From: Rheinheimera sp. EpRS3
Lineage (GTDB): Bacteria > Pseudomonadota > Gammaproteobacteria > Enterobacterales > Alteromonadaceae
Direction of reading: 5' to 3'
DNA length: 64,000 bases
Assembly: GCF_001513785.1 (NCBI RefSeq)
Contig: NZ_LNQS01000010.1
Span: forward strand, 124,001-188,000
This document shows positions 1 to 10,224 of this stretch, piece after piece (positions within the stretch are counted from its first letter, which is position 1; every line of letters starts with the position of its first letter). The notes under the pieces are model-generated. The model did not search any database and was not told where the DNA came from. It saw only the letters and a list, made by a program, of their open reading frames with translations. Both the position numbers and the translations under genes were made by a program.

Positions 1-859
1 CCGCTGAAAATGCGCTTTTAAAGGCGGTATAATTTTTTTCGGTCACAATAAAGCGTTTTGCCGCCACGCACGTTTGGCCATTATTAACAATGCGGCCTTT
101 CACGCAGGTCTTTACCGCTAACTCAATATCGGCATCGTCCAGGATAAGATAAGCATCGTTGCTGCCCAGCTCCAGTACAGTTTTTTTCGCCAGTTTCGCT
201 GCGGCTCCGGCTACCGCCTTCCCTACTTCGTCGCTACCGGTAAAGCTAACGCCTTGCACTTTAGGGTGGCTGATTAAGCTGGAGGCGGTATCGCCGTCAA
301 TTAATAACGACTGGTAGCAGTGCGTTGGAAAACCGGCTTCAATAAACATGGCCTCAATTTTTTCTGCCATACCAAACACGTTGGAAGCATGCTTTAATAC
401 GGTGGTGTTACCCGCCACCAGGTTAGCAATGCTATAGCGGATCACCTGATATAAGGGGAAATTCCACGGCTGAATGCCTAAAATTACGCCAATTGGCTGG
501 TAGCTGATAATTGCCCTGCCGTTATCCATATCCCGCTCTTCATCGGCTAATACTTTACTGGCCTGCTGAGCGGTGTAACGACAAATTTCGGCGCAAAGCT
601 GCACTTCGTCTAAGCCTTGGGCGCGCACTTTACCCATTTCATCTGTCATTAGTTGCGCCAGTTGCTGCTGATGGCTTTCCAGTACCTGCGCCAGTTTCAG
701 CGCGTATTCGGCACGTTCCCCGATACTGGTAAGCTTCCAGGTTTGGAAGCGTTTATCGGCATTGTCTACCGCCTGCTGCGCGGCCTCTTTATCCAGTAAC
801 TGATATTCTTTAATCGGTTGTTCGGTGTATGGGTTAATAGTAGTAACGGTGCTAGTCAT
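1..859 (-). CDS. NAD(P)-dependent aldehyde dehydrogenase, succinate-semialdehyde type (3' end cut by window)
   Basis: The reading frame begins at an ATG at 857-859 and stays open to the left edge, so only the first 286 or so residues of a protein normally about 450-460 long are present. It is an ALDH-superfamily member: it has the cofactor-region segment IQPWNFPLYQ, the catalytic glutamate in LELGSND and the nucleophilic cysteine in NNGQTCVAAKRF near residue 263. The LELG-S-ND variant and the short N-terminus resemble the YneI/Sad group that oxidises succinate semialdehyde to succinate, a cytosolic step of GABA or lysine catabolism. Substrate is inferred only. The gene is monocistronic here, oriented like the leu operon but separated from it by a terminator hairpin. 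Confidence 0.85.
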   Translation of the reverse strand, partial: MTSTVTTINPYTEQPIKEYQLLDKEAAQQAVDNADKRFQTWKLTSIGERAEYALKLAQVLESHQQQLAQLMTDEMGKVRAQGLDEVQLCAEICRYTAQQASKVLADEERDMDNGRAIISYQPIGVILGIQPWNFPLYQVIRYSIANLVAGNTTVLKHASNVFGMAEKIEAMFIEAGFPTHCYQSLLIDGDTASSLISHPKVQGVSFTGSDEVGKAVAGAAAKLAKKTVLELGSNDAYLILDDADIELAVKTCVKGRIVNNGQTCVAAKRFIVTEKNYTAFKSAFSA

Positions 860-1022
860 GGTTTACCCCTTTAACTTATGCAAATAGGGGTAAAGGACGC
901 AAAGGCAGTGCCAAGTCTGAAGTTACGCTACAGATTCATTTAACAATATGATTATATTAATTTTTAATTAAAGATGATCATGGTTGGAGTCAGCTCGCCA
1001 GCAATGCCGTGTGAAAATTTTG

Positions 1023-1060
1023 CAGAACACCGGCACCTTATTTACAGTGCCGGTGTTCTG
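1023..1060 (-). terminator. Terminator hairpin after leuD
   Basis: A perfect 14-bp inverted repeat (CAGAACACCGGCAC and its complement) with a 10-nt loop lies 12 bp beyond the leuD stop codon. Reading leftward it is followed by a short mixed A/T stretch (CAAAATTTT), so it is a plausible, weakly U-tracted end of the leu operon transcript. Confidence 0.65.
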
Positions 1061-1071
1061 TAGCCAGCGTC

Positions 1072-1674
1072 TTACCCCAGCCAGGGTTGGCTGGCTTTTC
1101 GGCTTTGCTCGTAATCGGCAATTTGCGAGTTTAGCTGCTCGCTTGAGCCGATAAAATCCAGCCCGGATAACAGCCGCTGTTTAATATCGGCGTCGATATT
1201 AAAGCCCATAGCGGCATTGTTACCGAACATAATCTCCTGGCTGGCTAAGTCAATTTGCCACTGCTGCGGGCCTTGCTGGCAGCGGTTAAACAGTAAGTCG
1301 ATATTGGTTTTGCTTAGCTGAATTAACAACATGGCGTTATTAACACTGTTATTAAAGAAAATATCGGCAAAGCTTTCAGCAATGATCACGGTAAAACCGT
1401 ACTGTTTAATCGCCCAGGGCGCGTGTTCGCGGCTGGAGCCACAGCCAAAGTTAGCGCGGGTCAGCAATATACTGGCACCTTTATACTCCGGCCGGTTAAC
1501 CACAAAGTCCGGGTTTGGGCTGCCATCGGCTAAGTAACGCCAGTCAAAAAACATCGCCTCGGCAAAACCATCGCGGCTCACGCTGGTTAAAAACTGCTTC
1601 GGGATAATCTGGTCGGTATCAACGTTGTTTTTATCCAGCGGGCATACCAGGCCCTGTGCAAATATCTTACTCAT
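1072..1674 (-). CDS. leuD: 3-isopropylmalate dehydratase small subunit
   Basis: LeuD is the swivel-domain subunit of isopropylmalate isomerase, which with LeuC converts 2-isopropylmalate to 3-isopropylmalate in leucine synthesis. At 200 residues it has the usual length for the proteobacterial form. The conserved segments [11 protein letters not shown] near residue 20 and the [11 protein letters not shown] signature near residue 77 are present. Translation starts at an ATG preceded by AAGGAG at 7 nt, and the start overlaps the leuC stop by 4 bp (ATGA), which indicates translational coupling. It is the last gene of leuABCD. Confidence 0.97.
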   Translation of the reverse strand: MSKIFAQGLVCPLDKNNVDTDQIIPKQFLTSVSRDGFAEAMFFDWRYLADGSPNPDFVVNRPEYKGASILLTRANFGCGSSREHAPWAIKQYGFTVIIAESFADIFFNNSVNNAMLLIQLSKTNIDLLFNRCQQGPQQWQIDLASQEIMFGNNAAMGFNIDADIKQRLLSGLDFIGSSEQLNSQIADYEQSRKASQPWLG

Positions 1675-3091
1675 GCCCGATCTCCTTTTTCATTGGCAAC
1701 AGCGGCAATATTAACAAACTTACCGGCAATAGCAGCCGCAGCGGCCATGGCCGGGCTAACCAAATGGGTGCGCGCGCCGCGGCCCTGGCGGCCTTCAAAG
1801 TTACGGTTTGACGTAGAAGCGCAGCGCTGGCCGGCTTCCACTCTGTCGTCATTCATACCCAGGCACATACTGCAGCCCGGTTCCCGCCATTCAAAACCAG
1901 CGTCTTTAAAAATACTGGCTAGGCCCTCTGCCTCAGCCTGGCGTTTTACCACGCCTGAGCCCGGCACCACTAAGGCGCGCACGCCGGCAGCGACTTTTTT
2001 ACCCTGCACCACACTGGCGGCAGCGCGTAAGTCTTCTATCCGGCTGTTGGTGCAACTACCGATAAACACCACATCTACTTTACAGTCGGTCAGCTTTTGC
2101 CCGGGCTCAAGCCCCATATAGGCCAGAGCACGCTCGGCAGCGTCGCGTTTGGTAGCATCAGTAAAACTATCTGGTGAGGGTACGCTTTGATCCACTGCCA
2201 TTACCTGCTCAGGGTTAGTGCCCCAGGTAATTTGCGGTGTAATAGCGGCGGCATCAATCTCCACCACAGTGTCAAACACGGCATCGGCGTCAGAATACAA
2301 GCTTTGCCAATAGGCTACTGCGCCGTCCCAATGCTCTGCTTTGGGCGCATGCGCCTTGCCTTTTATGTAATCGAAGGTGATTTGATCCGGGGCAATCAGC
2401 CCGGCCTTGGCGCCCATTTCAATGCTCATATTGCACAACGTCATGCGCCCTTCCATGCTCATAGCACGGATAGCCCTGCCGCTAAATTCAGCGACATAAC
2501 CATTACCACCGGCAGTACCCAGCTTGCCTATTACCGCCATGATCACGTCTTTTGGCGTAACATGGCCGCTTAACTCGCCATTAATCTCCACTTTTAACGT
2601 TTTTGCCTGCTGCTGCGGCAGGGTTTGCGTGGCCAGTACGTGCTCGACCTCTGAAGTACCAATACCAAAAGCCAGCGCACCAAAGGCACCGTGGGTAGAA
2701 GTGTGTGAATCACCACAAACGATAATCATGCCGGGCTGGGTTAAGCCCTGCTCCGGGCCAATCACATGCACTATGCCCTGATCCGGGTGGGTTAAATCCA
2801 GCAGTGGAATGCGGTTTTCGTCACAGTTGGCCGCTAAGGCTTCCAACTGTTTGCGTGAGGTTTCACCGGCAGCGTCGATACTGCGGCGCTGGGTAGAAAC
2901 GTTATGGTCCATAGTGGCAAAGGTTAAATCCGGCCGGCGCACGCTGCGGTTGGCCAGCTTTAAGCCGGAGAATGCCTGAGGGGAGGTGACCTCGTGAATT
3001 AAATGCCGGTCGACATATAACAAGTCGGTGCTGGGGTTTAACTTACCCACTACGTGGCTGGCGTAGATTTTTTGATAAAGCGTTTTAGCCA

Positions 3092-3092
<1 letters not shown>
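1671..3092 (-). CDS. leuC: 3-isopropylmalate dehydratase large subunit
   Basis: LeuC is the aconitase-family [4Fe-4S] subunit of isopropylmalate isomerase. The three cluster-ligand cysteines are visible in FIGSCTNSR and in [13 protein letters not shown], and the [13 protein letters not shown] segment is intact. Length is 473 residues, a few more than the usual 466 or so, because of a short C-terminal tail (VANEKGDRA). The ATG shares one base with the leuB TGA stop (TGATG) and has AGGAG 8 nt upstream inside leuB. This is third in the operon leuA-leuB-leuC-leuD. Confidence 0.97.
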
Positions 3093-5760
<2,668 letters not shown>

Positions 5761-5821
5761 CTTGTGTTTCCTGTTCCGTTATCTCGGTTTAGGTTGCAAC
5801 CTGTGGCGGGGTTTAAAATGC

Positions 5822-5851
5822 AAAAAACCCCGGCCAGTGGCACGGGGTTTT
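5822..5851 (-). terminator. leu operon attenuator (intrinsic terminator in the leader)
   Basis: Read leftward, AAAACCCCG pairs with CGGGGTTTT around a loop of about 10 nt, and the 3' arm runs into TTTTTTG. It sits 23 bp downstream of the leuL stop codon and about 60 bp before leuA. This is the position expected for a transcription attenuator governed by ribosome stalling in the leader peptide. Confidence 0.85.
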
Positions 5852-5874
5852 AGCTTTATCGGTTCGTTACGTTT

Positions 5875-5952
5875 TTACCAATAAGCAGCACCCCGCGCGC
5901 CGGTGAGGAGCACGAGGAGGCTAATTGTAGAAACGCGACGGTTAAAATTCAT
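5875..5952 (-). CDS. leuL: leu operon leader peptide
   Basis: This is a 25-codon open frame starting at ATG 5952 and ending at TAA 5875, upstream of leuA. Residues 11-17 read SLLVLLT, with the four leucines all encoded by CTC and a GTG valine between them. The peptide ends GARGAAYW. In leucine attenuation the ribosome stalls at a cluster of leucine codons when charged tRNA-Leu is scarce, which prevents formation of the downstream terminator. The CTC cluster, the terminator at 5822-5851 and the following leuABCD fit that mechanism. The ribosome site is weak (AGAG about 7 nt upstream). Confidence 0.82.
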   Translation of the reverse strand: MNFNRRVSTISLLVLLTGARGAAYW

Positions 5953-5993
5953 TAATTGCTCTGTTGGTTACATTGATTAGCAAAACGCCAATA

Positions 5994-6022
5994 GTAATAG
6001 CATGGTTATTTTTTAACTGCAA
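5994..6022 (-). promoter_or_regulatory. Putative leu operon promoter
   Basis: On the minus strand TTGCAG (6022-6017) and TATTAC (5999-5994) are separated by 17 bp, each matching the sigma-70 hexamers at four of six positions. Transcription would begin about 35 bp before the leader-peptide ATG. This is a pattern match only. Confidence 0.4.
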
Positions 6023-6071
6023 CAGTATAGATGGCTAAACGGCAAAAAACTTTATCGGTGGTGAAAAGCAC

Positions 6072-6100
6072 TTGCATATTACTGCCAGGTTACATAAGAT
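6072..6100 (+). promoter_or_regulatory. Putative tRNA-Leu promoter
   Basis: TTGCAT and TAAGAT are separated by exactly 17 bp and lie about 40 bp upstream of the tRNA. They are followed by a GC-rich discriminator (GCGCGCCG), the feature typical of stringently controlled stable-RNA promoters. Confidence 0.55.
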
Positions 6101-6139
6101 GCGCGCCGTCTTACCAAGCGCTTTGCCGCAAACGACTCT

Positions 6140-6226
6140 GCCCGGGTGGTGAAATCGGTAGACACAAGGGATTTAAAATCCCTCGCTCGAAAGGGCGTGC
6201 CGGTTCAAGTCCGGCCCCGGGCACCA
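6140..6226 (+). tRNA. tRNA-Leu (anticodon UAA)
   Basis: This is an 87-nt class II tRNA with an encoded CCA end. The acceptor arms GCCCGGG and CCCGGGC pair, the anticodon stem GGGAT/ATCCC encloses the TAA anticodon, a long variable arm (CGCTCGAAAGGGCG region) is present, and the T arm reads CCGGTTCAAGTCCGG. It decodes UUA and UUG. It lies divergently next to the leu operon and has its own promoter. Confidence 0.97.
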
Positions 6227-6323
6227 TTTACTCTTCTGTTTCCATTGTGCTTTTCCCGAAACACTCAATTTAGGCCACAATAGCTCATAATCTTTATGTG
6301 CTGCCGCTTTTGGATTTTAGCTC

Positions 6324-6581
6324 CTATAGAAAGGATTTTAACGCCTTTGCCAAAGCTGCAGCTTGCTGAATTTGCAATATAACTTCATCAAAGGTATTGC
6401 GGGCGAGATCAATATGAGGGGCCTGTGCTGCCACGGTTACTGATTTACCAGATCTTTTTACAGTCAGTTGCATGCCACTGACTTCATCAAATCTAGTAGC
6501 AATCTCATCAAAACGCTCATGCTGGCCATGATAAATAATTTTTACTTTCTGCCCTCGTATTTGATGGACGATAACAACAGA
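6324..6581 (-). pseudogene. Coding-like stretch without a usable start; possible remnant of a small gene
   Basis: The minus strand is open from 6581 to a TAG at 6324-6326, about 85 codons. The translation looks protein-like (for example RGQKVKIIYHGQHERFDE and a C-terminal amphipathic QIQQAAALAKALKSFL), but an in-frame TAA lies immediately upstream and no ATG, GTG or TTG with a ribosome site occurs near the beginning. The first in-frame ATG would leave only about 45 residues. I do not recognise the family. A small gene broken by a 5' mutation, or a non-standard start, are the options. The surrounding sequence (6227-6323 and 6582-6792) shows no other gene. Confidence 0.3.
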
Positions 6582-6792
6582 TTAATACTGTTATCAGGTA
6601 ATGGCTGCGCACTATAACCCAACCATTAGCAAAATAATTAGCGTTGTTAGCCTAACTGATCAGTTGTAGGCAGTCAGCAGATTTACACCAGCTACAACAT
6701 GGCCAACGCATGGTAATCTGACCATAGGTTTGATTAAATGCTATGCTGCATGCTGAGATGAATGCTGTTTACCCTGCTTTTGTATTGGCGAT

Positions 6793-8400
6793 ATGATAAA
6801 TATGACTTTTCGCAAGCAACTCTTTGTTTTTGTTCAGTTAGCACTGCTGGCATTATTGCTAACTTTTTACACTCCAAGCCAGGCAGCTGCAGCAGATTTC
6901 TGCGCACTTGAGCGTGTTGAGCACAATACCAATCACGATGCAATTGTGTTGGTAGAGGCAGAAAAATCGGACATCAGGCTTAATCGTGGCACCAATCAAT
7001 TTAAGCTTAGTTGTAACCTGAGCAGAGGCGGAGTGTTTTCATTTCAACGCCATGGTTTAAACAGCTATAGCTGGCAGCAGGCAGGTATAGCAAAGCCGCC
7101 ACTGCCATCGAGTGATGTCACGTTTATAATTGACCAGGGCGACTCCTCTGCTCTGATTGCGCTAAACTCTAAATTTGAATACAACCCGCGATTTCAATGG
7201 CAAACAACGATGGATTTTATGCTTTCAAGCCAGAAGCATAACCTTATCATCGGCTTGTTTTATGGGTTGAGCTTTACGCTTATGCTGTATGTCTTTATCT
7301 TAAATCTGGAGGTCAAAGATAAAGCACTAACACTATACAGCGTATATATTTTTTGTATCAGCGGCTTTATCTTACTACAAGAAGGCCAGTTGTACCTGTA
7401 TTTACCAAGCAACTTACTGCCACAAATACATACCGCGTATTTAATGAGTATTGGCCTGACTGTTGTTAGCGCCACGTGGTTTATGTGCGAAATATTGAAA
7501 ATTAATACCGACTTCCCCCGCACCAGCCAGTTATTTAAACTTACTTCATTGCTGGTGCTGCTGGCGTGCATGTGCAGACTAGTTGTCAATGAAAACCCAT
7601 GGTTAGCCGTCTGCTCCATTATGATGGGATATGGCACTTTAATATTGGTTGCTGCAATATTTTTCACGGCGCTTTTGCAAGTATTCCGGCGGGTAAATGA
7701 AGCCAGTTTAGTGTTTAGCGCGTTGAGTATTGTGTTGTTTAGTATGGTGTTTAGGATAGTGCTATTAGACAGCATTCCTTTTGTTCAACGTTATGGCTTC
7801 ATTATCGCCTTTGCAGTAGAAAGCTTTATGCTGGCCATTGCCGTTTCACGCCGTATAGGTCGCATTGCGGTAGCAAAAGAGCGGGCCGAGAACGACGCTA
7901 ACATGGATATATTATGTAATATTCTGAACCGACGGGGTTTTACCTTAAAAGCGCAGCAGCTACTTAGTATGCAACGCCAATCAGATACGTTACTGGCCGT
8001 GTTTTATGTTGACATGGACAAATTCAAGCAGCTTAACGACACCTATGGCCATAACGCTGGTGATGCGGCACTGAAAACCGTTGCCAGTTATCTTAGTAAA
8101 AAAATGCGCATGACAGATGCCGTGGCTCGCATTGGTGGCGATGAATTTGTCACGCTGGCGAGTTTTAAAAACCAGGCAGAAATTACGGCGAAATTAGCCG
8201 AGCTGCAAAACCACTTTCAGCAATTTACTATTGAGCTGAACGGCAAAAGCATTTCAGCGTCAGCCAGCATAGGTTATGCAGTATTCAGTACACCTCCGGA
8301 TACACTCGATACCGTTTTAGCCGCTGGTGATGCCGCAATGTATCAGGCGAAATTGCAACGTAAAAGCCTAGCATCAGCTGAAGTTAATACTTTAGGGTAG
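6793..8400 (+). CDS. Membrane diguanylate cyclase with 7TM (7TMR-DISM type) sensor
   Basis: The 535-residue protein is predicted to make cyclic di-GMP at the inner membrane. It opens with a signal peptide or first membrane segment (to about residue 33), followed by a periplasmic region of about 110 residues with two or three cysteines. Next come about seven hydrophobic helices (residues about 150-350) like the 7TMR-DISM module, and a C-terminal GGDEF domain with an intact RIGGDEF near residue 447. An RMTD motif five residues upstream matches the RxxD inhibitory site, so product inhibition is likely. The ligand is unknown. The first ATG (MINM) or the one 9 bp later could be the start. The gene stands alone. 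Confidence 0.88.
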   Translation: MINMTFRKQLFVFVQLALLALLLTFYTPSQAAAADFCALERVEHNTNHDAIVLVEAEKSDIRLNRGTNQFKLSCNLSRGGVFSFQRHGLNSYSWQQAGIAKPPLPSSDVTFIIDQGDSSALIALNSKFEYNPRFQWQTTMDFMLSSQKHNLIIGLFYGLSFTLMLYVFILNLEVKDKALTLYSVYIFCISGFILLQEGQLYLYLPSNLLPQIHTAYLMSIGLTVVSATWFMCEILKINTDFPRTSQLFKLTSLLVLLACMCRLVVNENPWLAVCSIMMGYGTLILVAAIFFTALLQVFRRVNEASLVFSALSIVLFSMVFRIVLLDSIPFVQRYGFIIAFAVESFMLAIAVSRRIGRIAVAKERAENDANMDILCNILNRRGFTLKAQQLLSMQRQSDTLLAVFYVDMDKFKQLNDTYGHNAGDAALKTVASYLSKKMRMTDAVARIGGDEFVTLASFKNQAEITAKLAELQNHFQQFTIELNGKSISASASIGYAVFSTPPDTLDTVLAAGDAAMYQAKLQRKSLASAEVNTLG

Positions 8401-8485
8401 CGAACTGACGAACAACTCCCCTAATACTCTGAACACCAAGGATCAGATCCAATTGCTACATACTACAACCTAGCAGTTAGTTAAT

Positions 8486-8923
8486 TCACTCAGGCAAAAC
8501 AGTTATCACCTGCCAATTGGCTTCGCTTTTTACTAAATACACTGTGCGATCTGACAGACAAAAACGGATGGCGCGGCCATTACTTGTAACGTTCATCTTG
8601 CTGTCAAACGGAGTTATTGCCACTAGAGTGCCGTCAAACAGGGCATCGGTAATATCGTAATCGGTATAGCTGCCATCTGGCTGATACTTACTAATAAACT
8701 GCTGTAAGTCAGCAAAGCTGCGGTCACTGTCTATCTTGGTAGCAATAATACTGTCGATGTCATCAGCACAATCAGAATAGACAACCGAAGCACCACCAAA
8801 CATCGCCTCGTTGCTACCGCAAACAGACGCCGGATTGGGTGCAGTAAATTTGCTCTGTTTTACATCAAAAGCTGCTACTGACATGCTGAAAACCAGCAAG
8901 GCCAATGGTAAAAACCTCTTCAT
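8486..8923 (-). CDS. Exported protein of unknown function
   Basis: The start chosen is the ATG at 8923, which is preceded by GGGGAG and opens a clear signal peptide (MKRFLPLALLVFSMSVAAF). An in-frame ATG 66 bp upstream would bury that signal. The mature part of about 125 residues is acidic with three cysteines (SVCGSN, YSDCADD, RFCLSD) and a central region rich in Asp and Tyr. I recognise no family. It follows the toxin gene on the same strand, with 62 bp between the toxin stop and this start, so it may be cotranscribed with the toxin-antitoxin pair but need not be related. Confidence 0.65.
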   Translation of the reverse strand: MKRFLPLALLVFSMSVAAFDVKQSKFTAPNPASVCGSNEAMFGGASVVYSDCADDIDSIIATKIDSDRSFADLQQFISKYQPDGSYTDYDITDALFDGTLVAITPFDSKMNVTSNGRAIRFCLSDRTVYLVKSEANWQVITVLPE

Positions 8924-8985
8924 AAACTCCCCGTTTTTTTCAGCCTGGAAATCTTGACGGCTAAATCCTATTTTTACCATTGGTG

Positions 8986-9330
8986 TCAAACAAGCAGCAT
9001 CAACTCAAACAACAGCTTTTGCAGATTCTGTCGACTATCCATCAGTAACAATAATTCGATACGCTGCTTTTGTTCATCGAGCCGGTAAAACAACAGATTA
9101 TGCTGATCTACCTGCCACTGCCGGTAATCTGCAATACCCAGCGCCAGCAAACGTTCGCTGATAGGTGCCAAGGTGGGATGCGTTGCCAGATCCTGCTTAA
9201 TGCGCTGTTTAATATTCATTAGCGTATTTTGCGTCAGAGTGGCGGAGTATTTTTCGGTTAAAAATGCAGCAAGCCGCTGCTGTGATAGTTTAAACAGCGG
9301 CGACGCAACAACGGTATAAGTGCTACTCAA
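8986..9330 (-). CDS. RelE/ParE-superfamily toxin
   Basis: The 114-residue basic protein has the ParE/RelE fold pattern: an N-terminal helical region with FLTEKYSATLTQN, a middle strand-rich part (ADYRQWQVDQHNLLFYRL) and a final strand plus hydrophobic tail (RIELLLLMDSRQNLQKLLFEL). Such toxins target either the ribosome or DNA gyrase, and the target cannot be told here. Its start overlaps the antitoxin end by 8 bp, the usual antitoxin-first arrangement. Confidence 0.72.
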   Translation of the reverse strand: MSSTYTVVASPLFKLSQQRLAAFLTEKYSATLTQNTLMNIKQRIKQDLATHPTLAPISERLLALGIADYRQWQVDQHNLLFYRLDEQKQRIELLLLMDSRQNLQKLLFELMLLV

Positions 9331-9541
9331 ATGCCTGATCCAGACTTAGCTCCGCCACTTGCAATGATTTTTCAGACAGCTTCAGCATTTTTAGCAATGC
9401 TAACGTGTCTTGCTGAAACTGATAATCCTGATAAGACTGCACCACAAAGGCCGGTTTGCCATTTTTAGTGATCAGTAGCTCTTCGCGCAGTTCCAGCGTG
9501 TTGGCGTGCTCTTTTAAGTAGGTAATTGTTTCAGTTTGCAT
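9323..9541 (-). CDS. Phd/YefM-type antitoxin
   Basis: The 72-residue protein has the Phd/YefM pattern: an N-terminal strand and helix (TITYLKEHANTLELREE), then the hallmark LLITKNGKPAFVVQSYQDYQ, then a C-terminal helical tail that in this family wraps the toxin. It is expected to neutralise the downstream toxin and to repress its own promoter. It overlaps the toxin gene by 8 bp. Confidence 0.75.
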   Translation of the reverse strand: MQTETITYLKEHANTLELREELLITKNGKPAFVVQSYQDYQFQQDTLALLKMLKLSEKSLQVAELSLDQAFE

Positions 9542-9693
9542 AACCGACCTTAAAAAGGTTTTATTCAGACTGATTTAGCCTAGCAGATAATTGACCACTG
9601 CACCAACCTAAGTCAGTTAAACACGCGATTGCTGTTTATCAGGCTTACTGCAACGCTGACGGCTGGAGTGGCTGATGTTGAATTTCAGCCAAC

Positions 9694-9725
9694 AAAAAAG
9701 GCTAGCGCAGTAGCGTAGCCTTTTT
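9694..9725. terminator. Bidirectional terminator between the cold-shock gene and the toxin-antitoxin operon
   Basis: AAAAAAGGCTA pairs with TAGCCTTTTT around a short GC-containing loop. It has A-runs on one side and T-runs on the other, so it can end the leftward cold-shock transcript. Confidence 0.75.
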
Positions 9726-9780
9726 AGTGTTTAACCTAAACGCACAACAAAGGTGCTGTTTCAGGTTATGCAATGCAACT

Positions 9781-9990
9781 TTACATTACAGAGATTTGTG
9801 ACGCTTGCGGACCTTTTTGACCGGCGCTAACAGTAAATTGTACGCGTTGGCCTTCCTGAAGCGTTTTAAAACCAGTGCTTGCGATTTCGCTGAAATGAGC
9901 AAAAACGTCCGGGCCTGAGGCCTGTTCAATGAAACCAAAACCTTTAGCTTCGTTAAACCATTTTACTGTGCCAGTAGTTGTATTAGACAT
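9781..9990 (-). CDS. Cold-shock domain protein
   Basis: The 69-residue single cold-shock domain protein binds single-stranded RNA and DNA and acts as an RNA chaperone. Both ribonucleoprotein motifs are present: RNP1 as KGFGFI near residue 16 and RNP2 as VFAHF near residue 29, with the C-terminal [10 protein letters not shown] typical of CspA-like proteins. The leader is about 145 nt long, which resembles cold-inducible csp genes. Which paralogue it is cannot be said. Confidence 0.95.
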   Translation of the reverse strand: MSNTTTGTVKWFNEAKGFGFIEQASGPDVFAHFSEIASTGFKTLQEGQRVQFTVSAGQKGPQASQISVM

Positions 9991-10143
9991 AATATGTACC
10001 TGTATTAAATATATTAAATGTGCCTGATGTCAGGCGAGAGTGCTACAAGAGATGTTTTAACTTATGAATACAGGAGGAGGTACTAAATGGCAGTAACATT
10101 CGAGACTTCGCATAAATATTTAACAAACTGATAAAGCGTTGCC

Positions 10144-10171
10144 AGTGTATAGGCTTTCAAGTCAGTGTCAA
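10144..10171 (-). promoter_or_regulatory. Putative promoter of the cold-shock gene, giving a long leader
   Basis: On the minus strand TTGACA (10171-10166) and TACACT (10149-10144) are 16 bp apart. Transcription starting near 10137 would give a 5' leader of roughly 145 nt containing a GCCTGA/TCAGGC hairpin at 10022-10035. Long structured leaders are the temperature-responsive element of cspA-type mRNAs. Confidence 0.5.
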
Positions 10172-10224
10172 ATTTTATTCCTAAAAGTTATAAAAATAGA
10201 AAATTTTATCCCAAAATAGAGAGC

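Noticed and set aside
6140-6226. Integration site of a mobile element at tRNA-Leu
   Set aside because: No integrase, direct repeat of the tRNA end or change in gene content is seen on either side.
7260-7775. A 171-codon antisense frame within the diguanylate cyclase gene
   Set aside because: It lies opposite the membrane-helix region, whose composition produces open antisense frames; there is no ribosome site or family resemblance.
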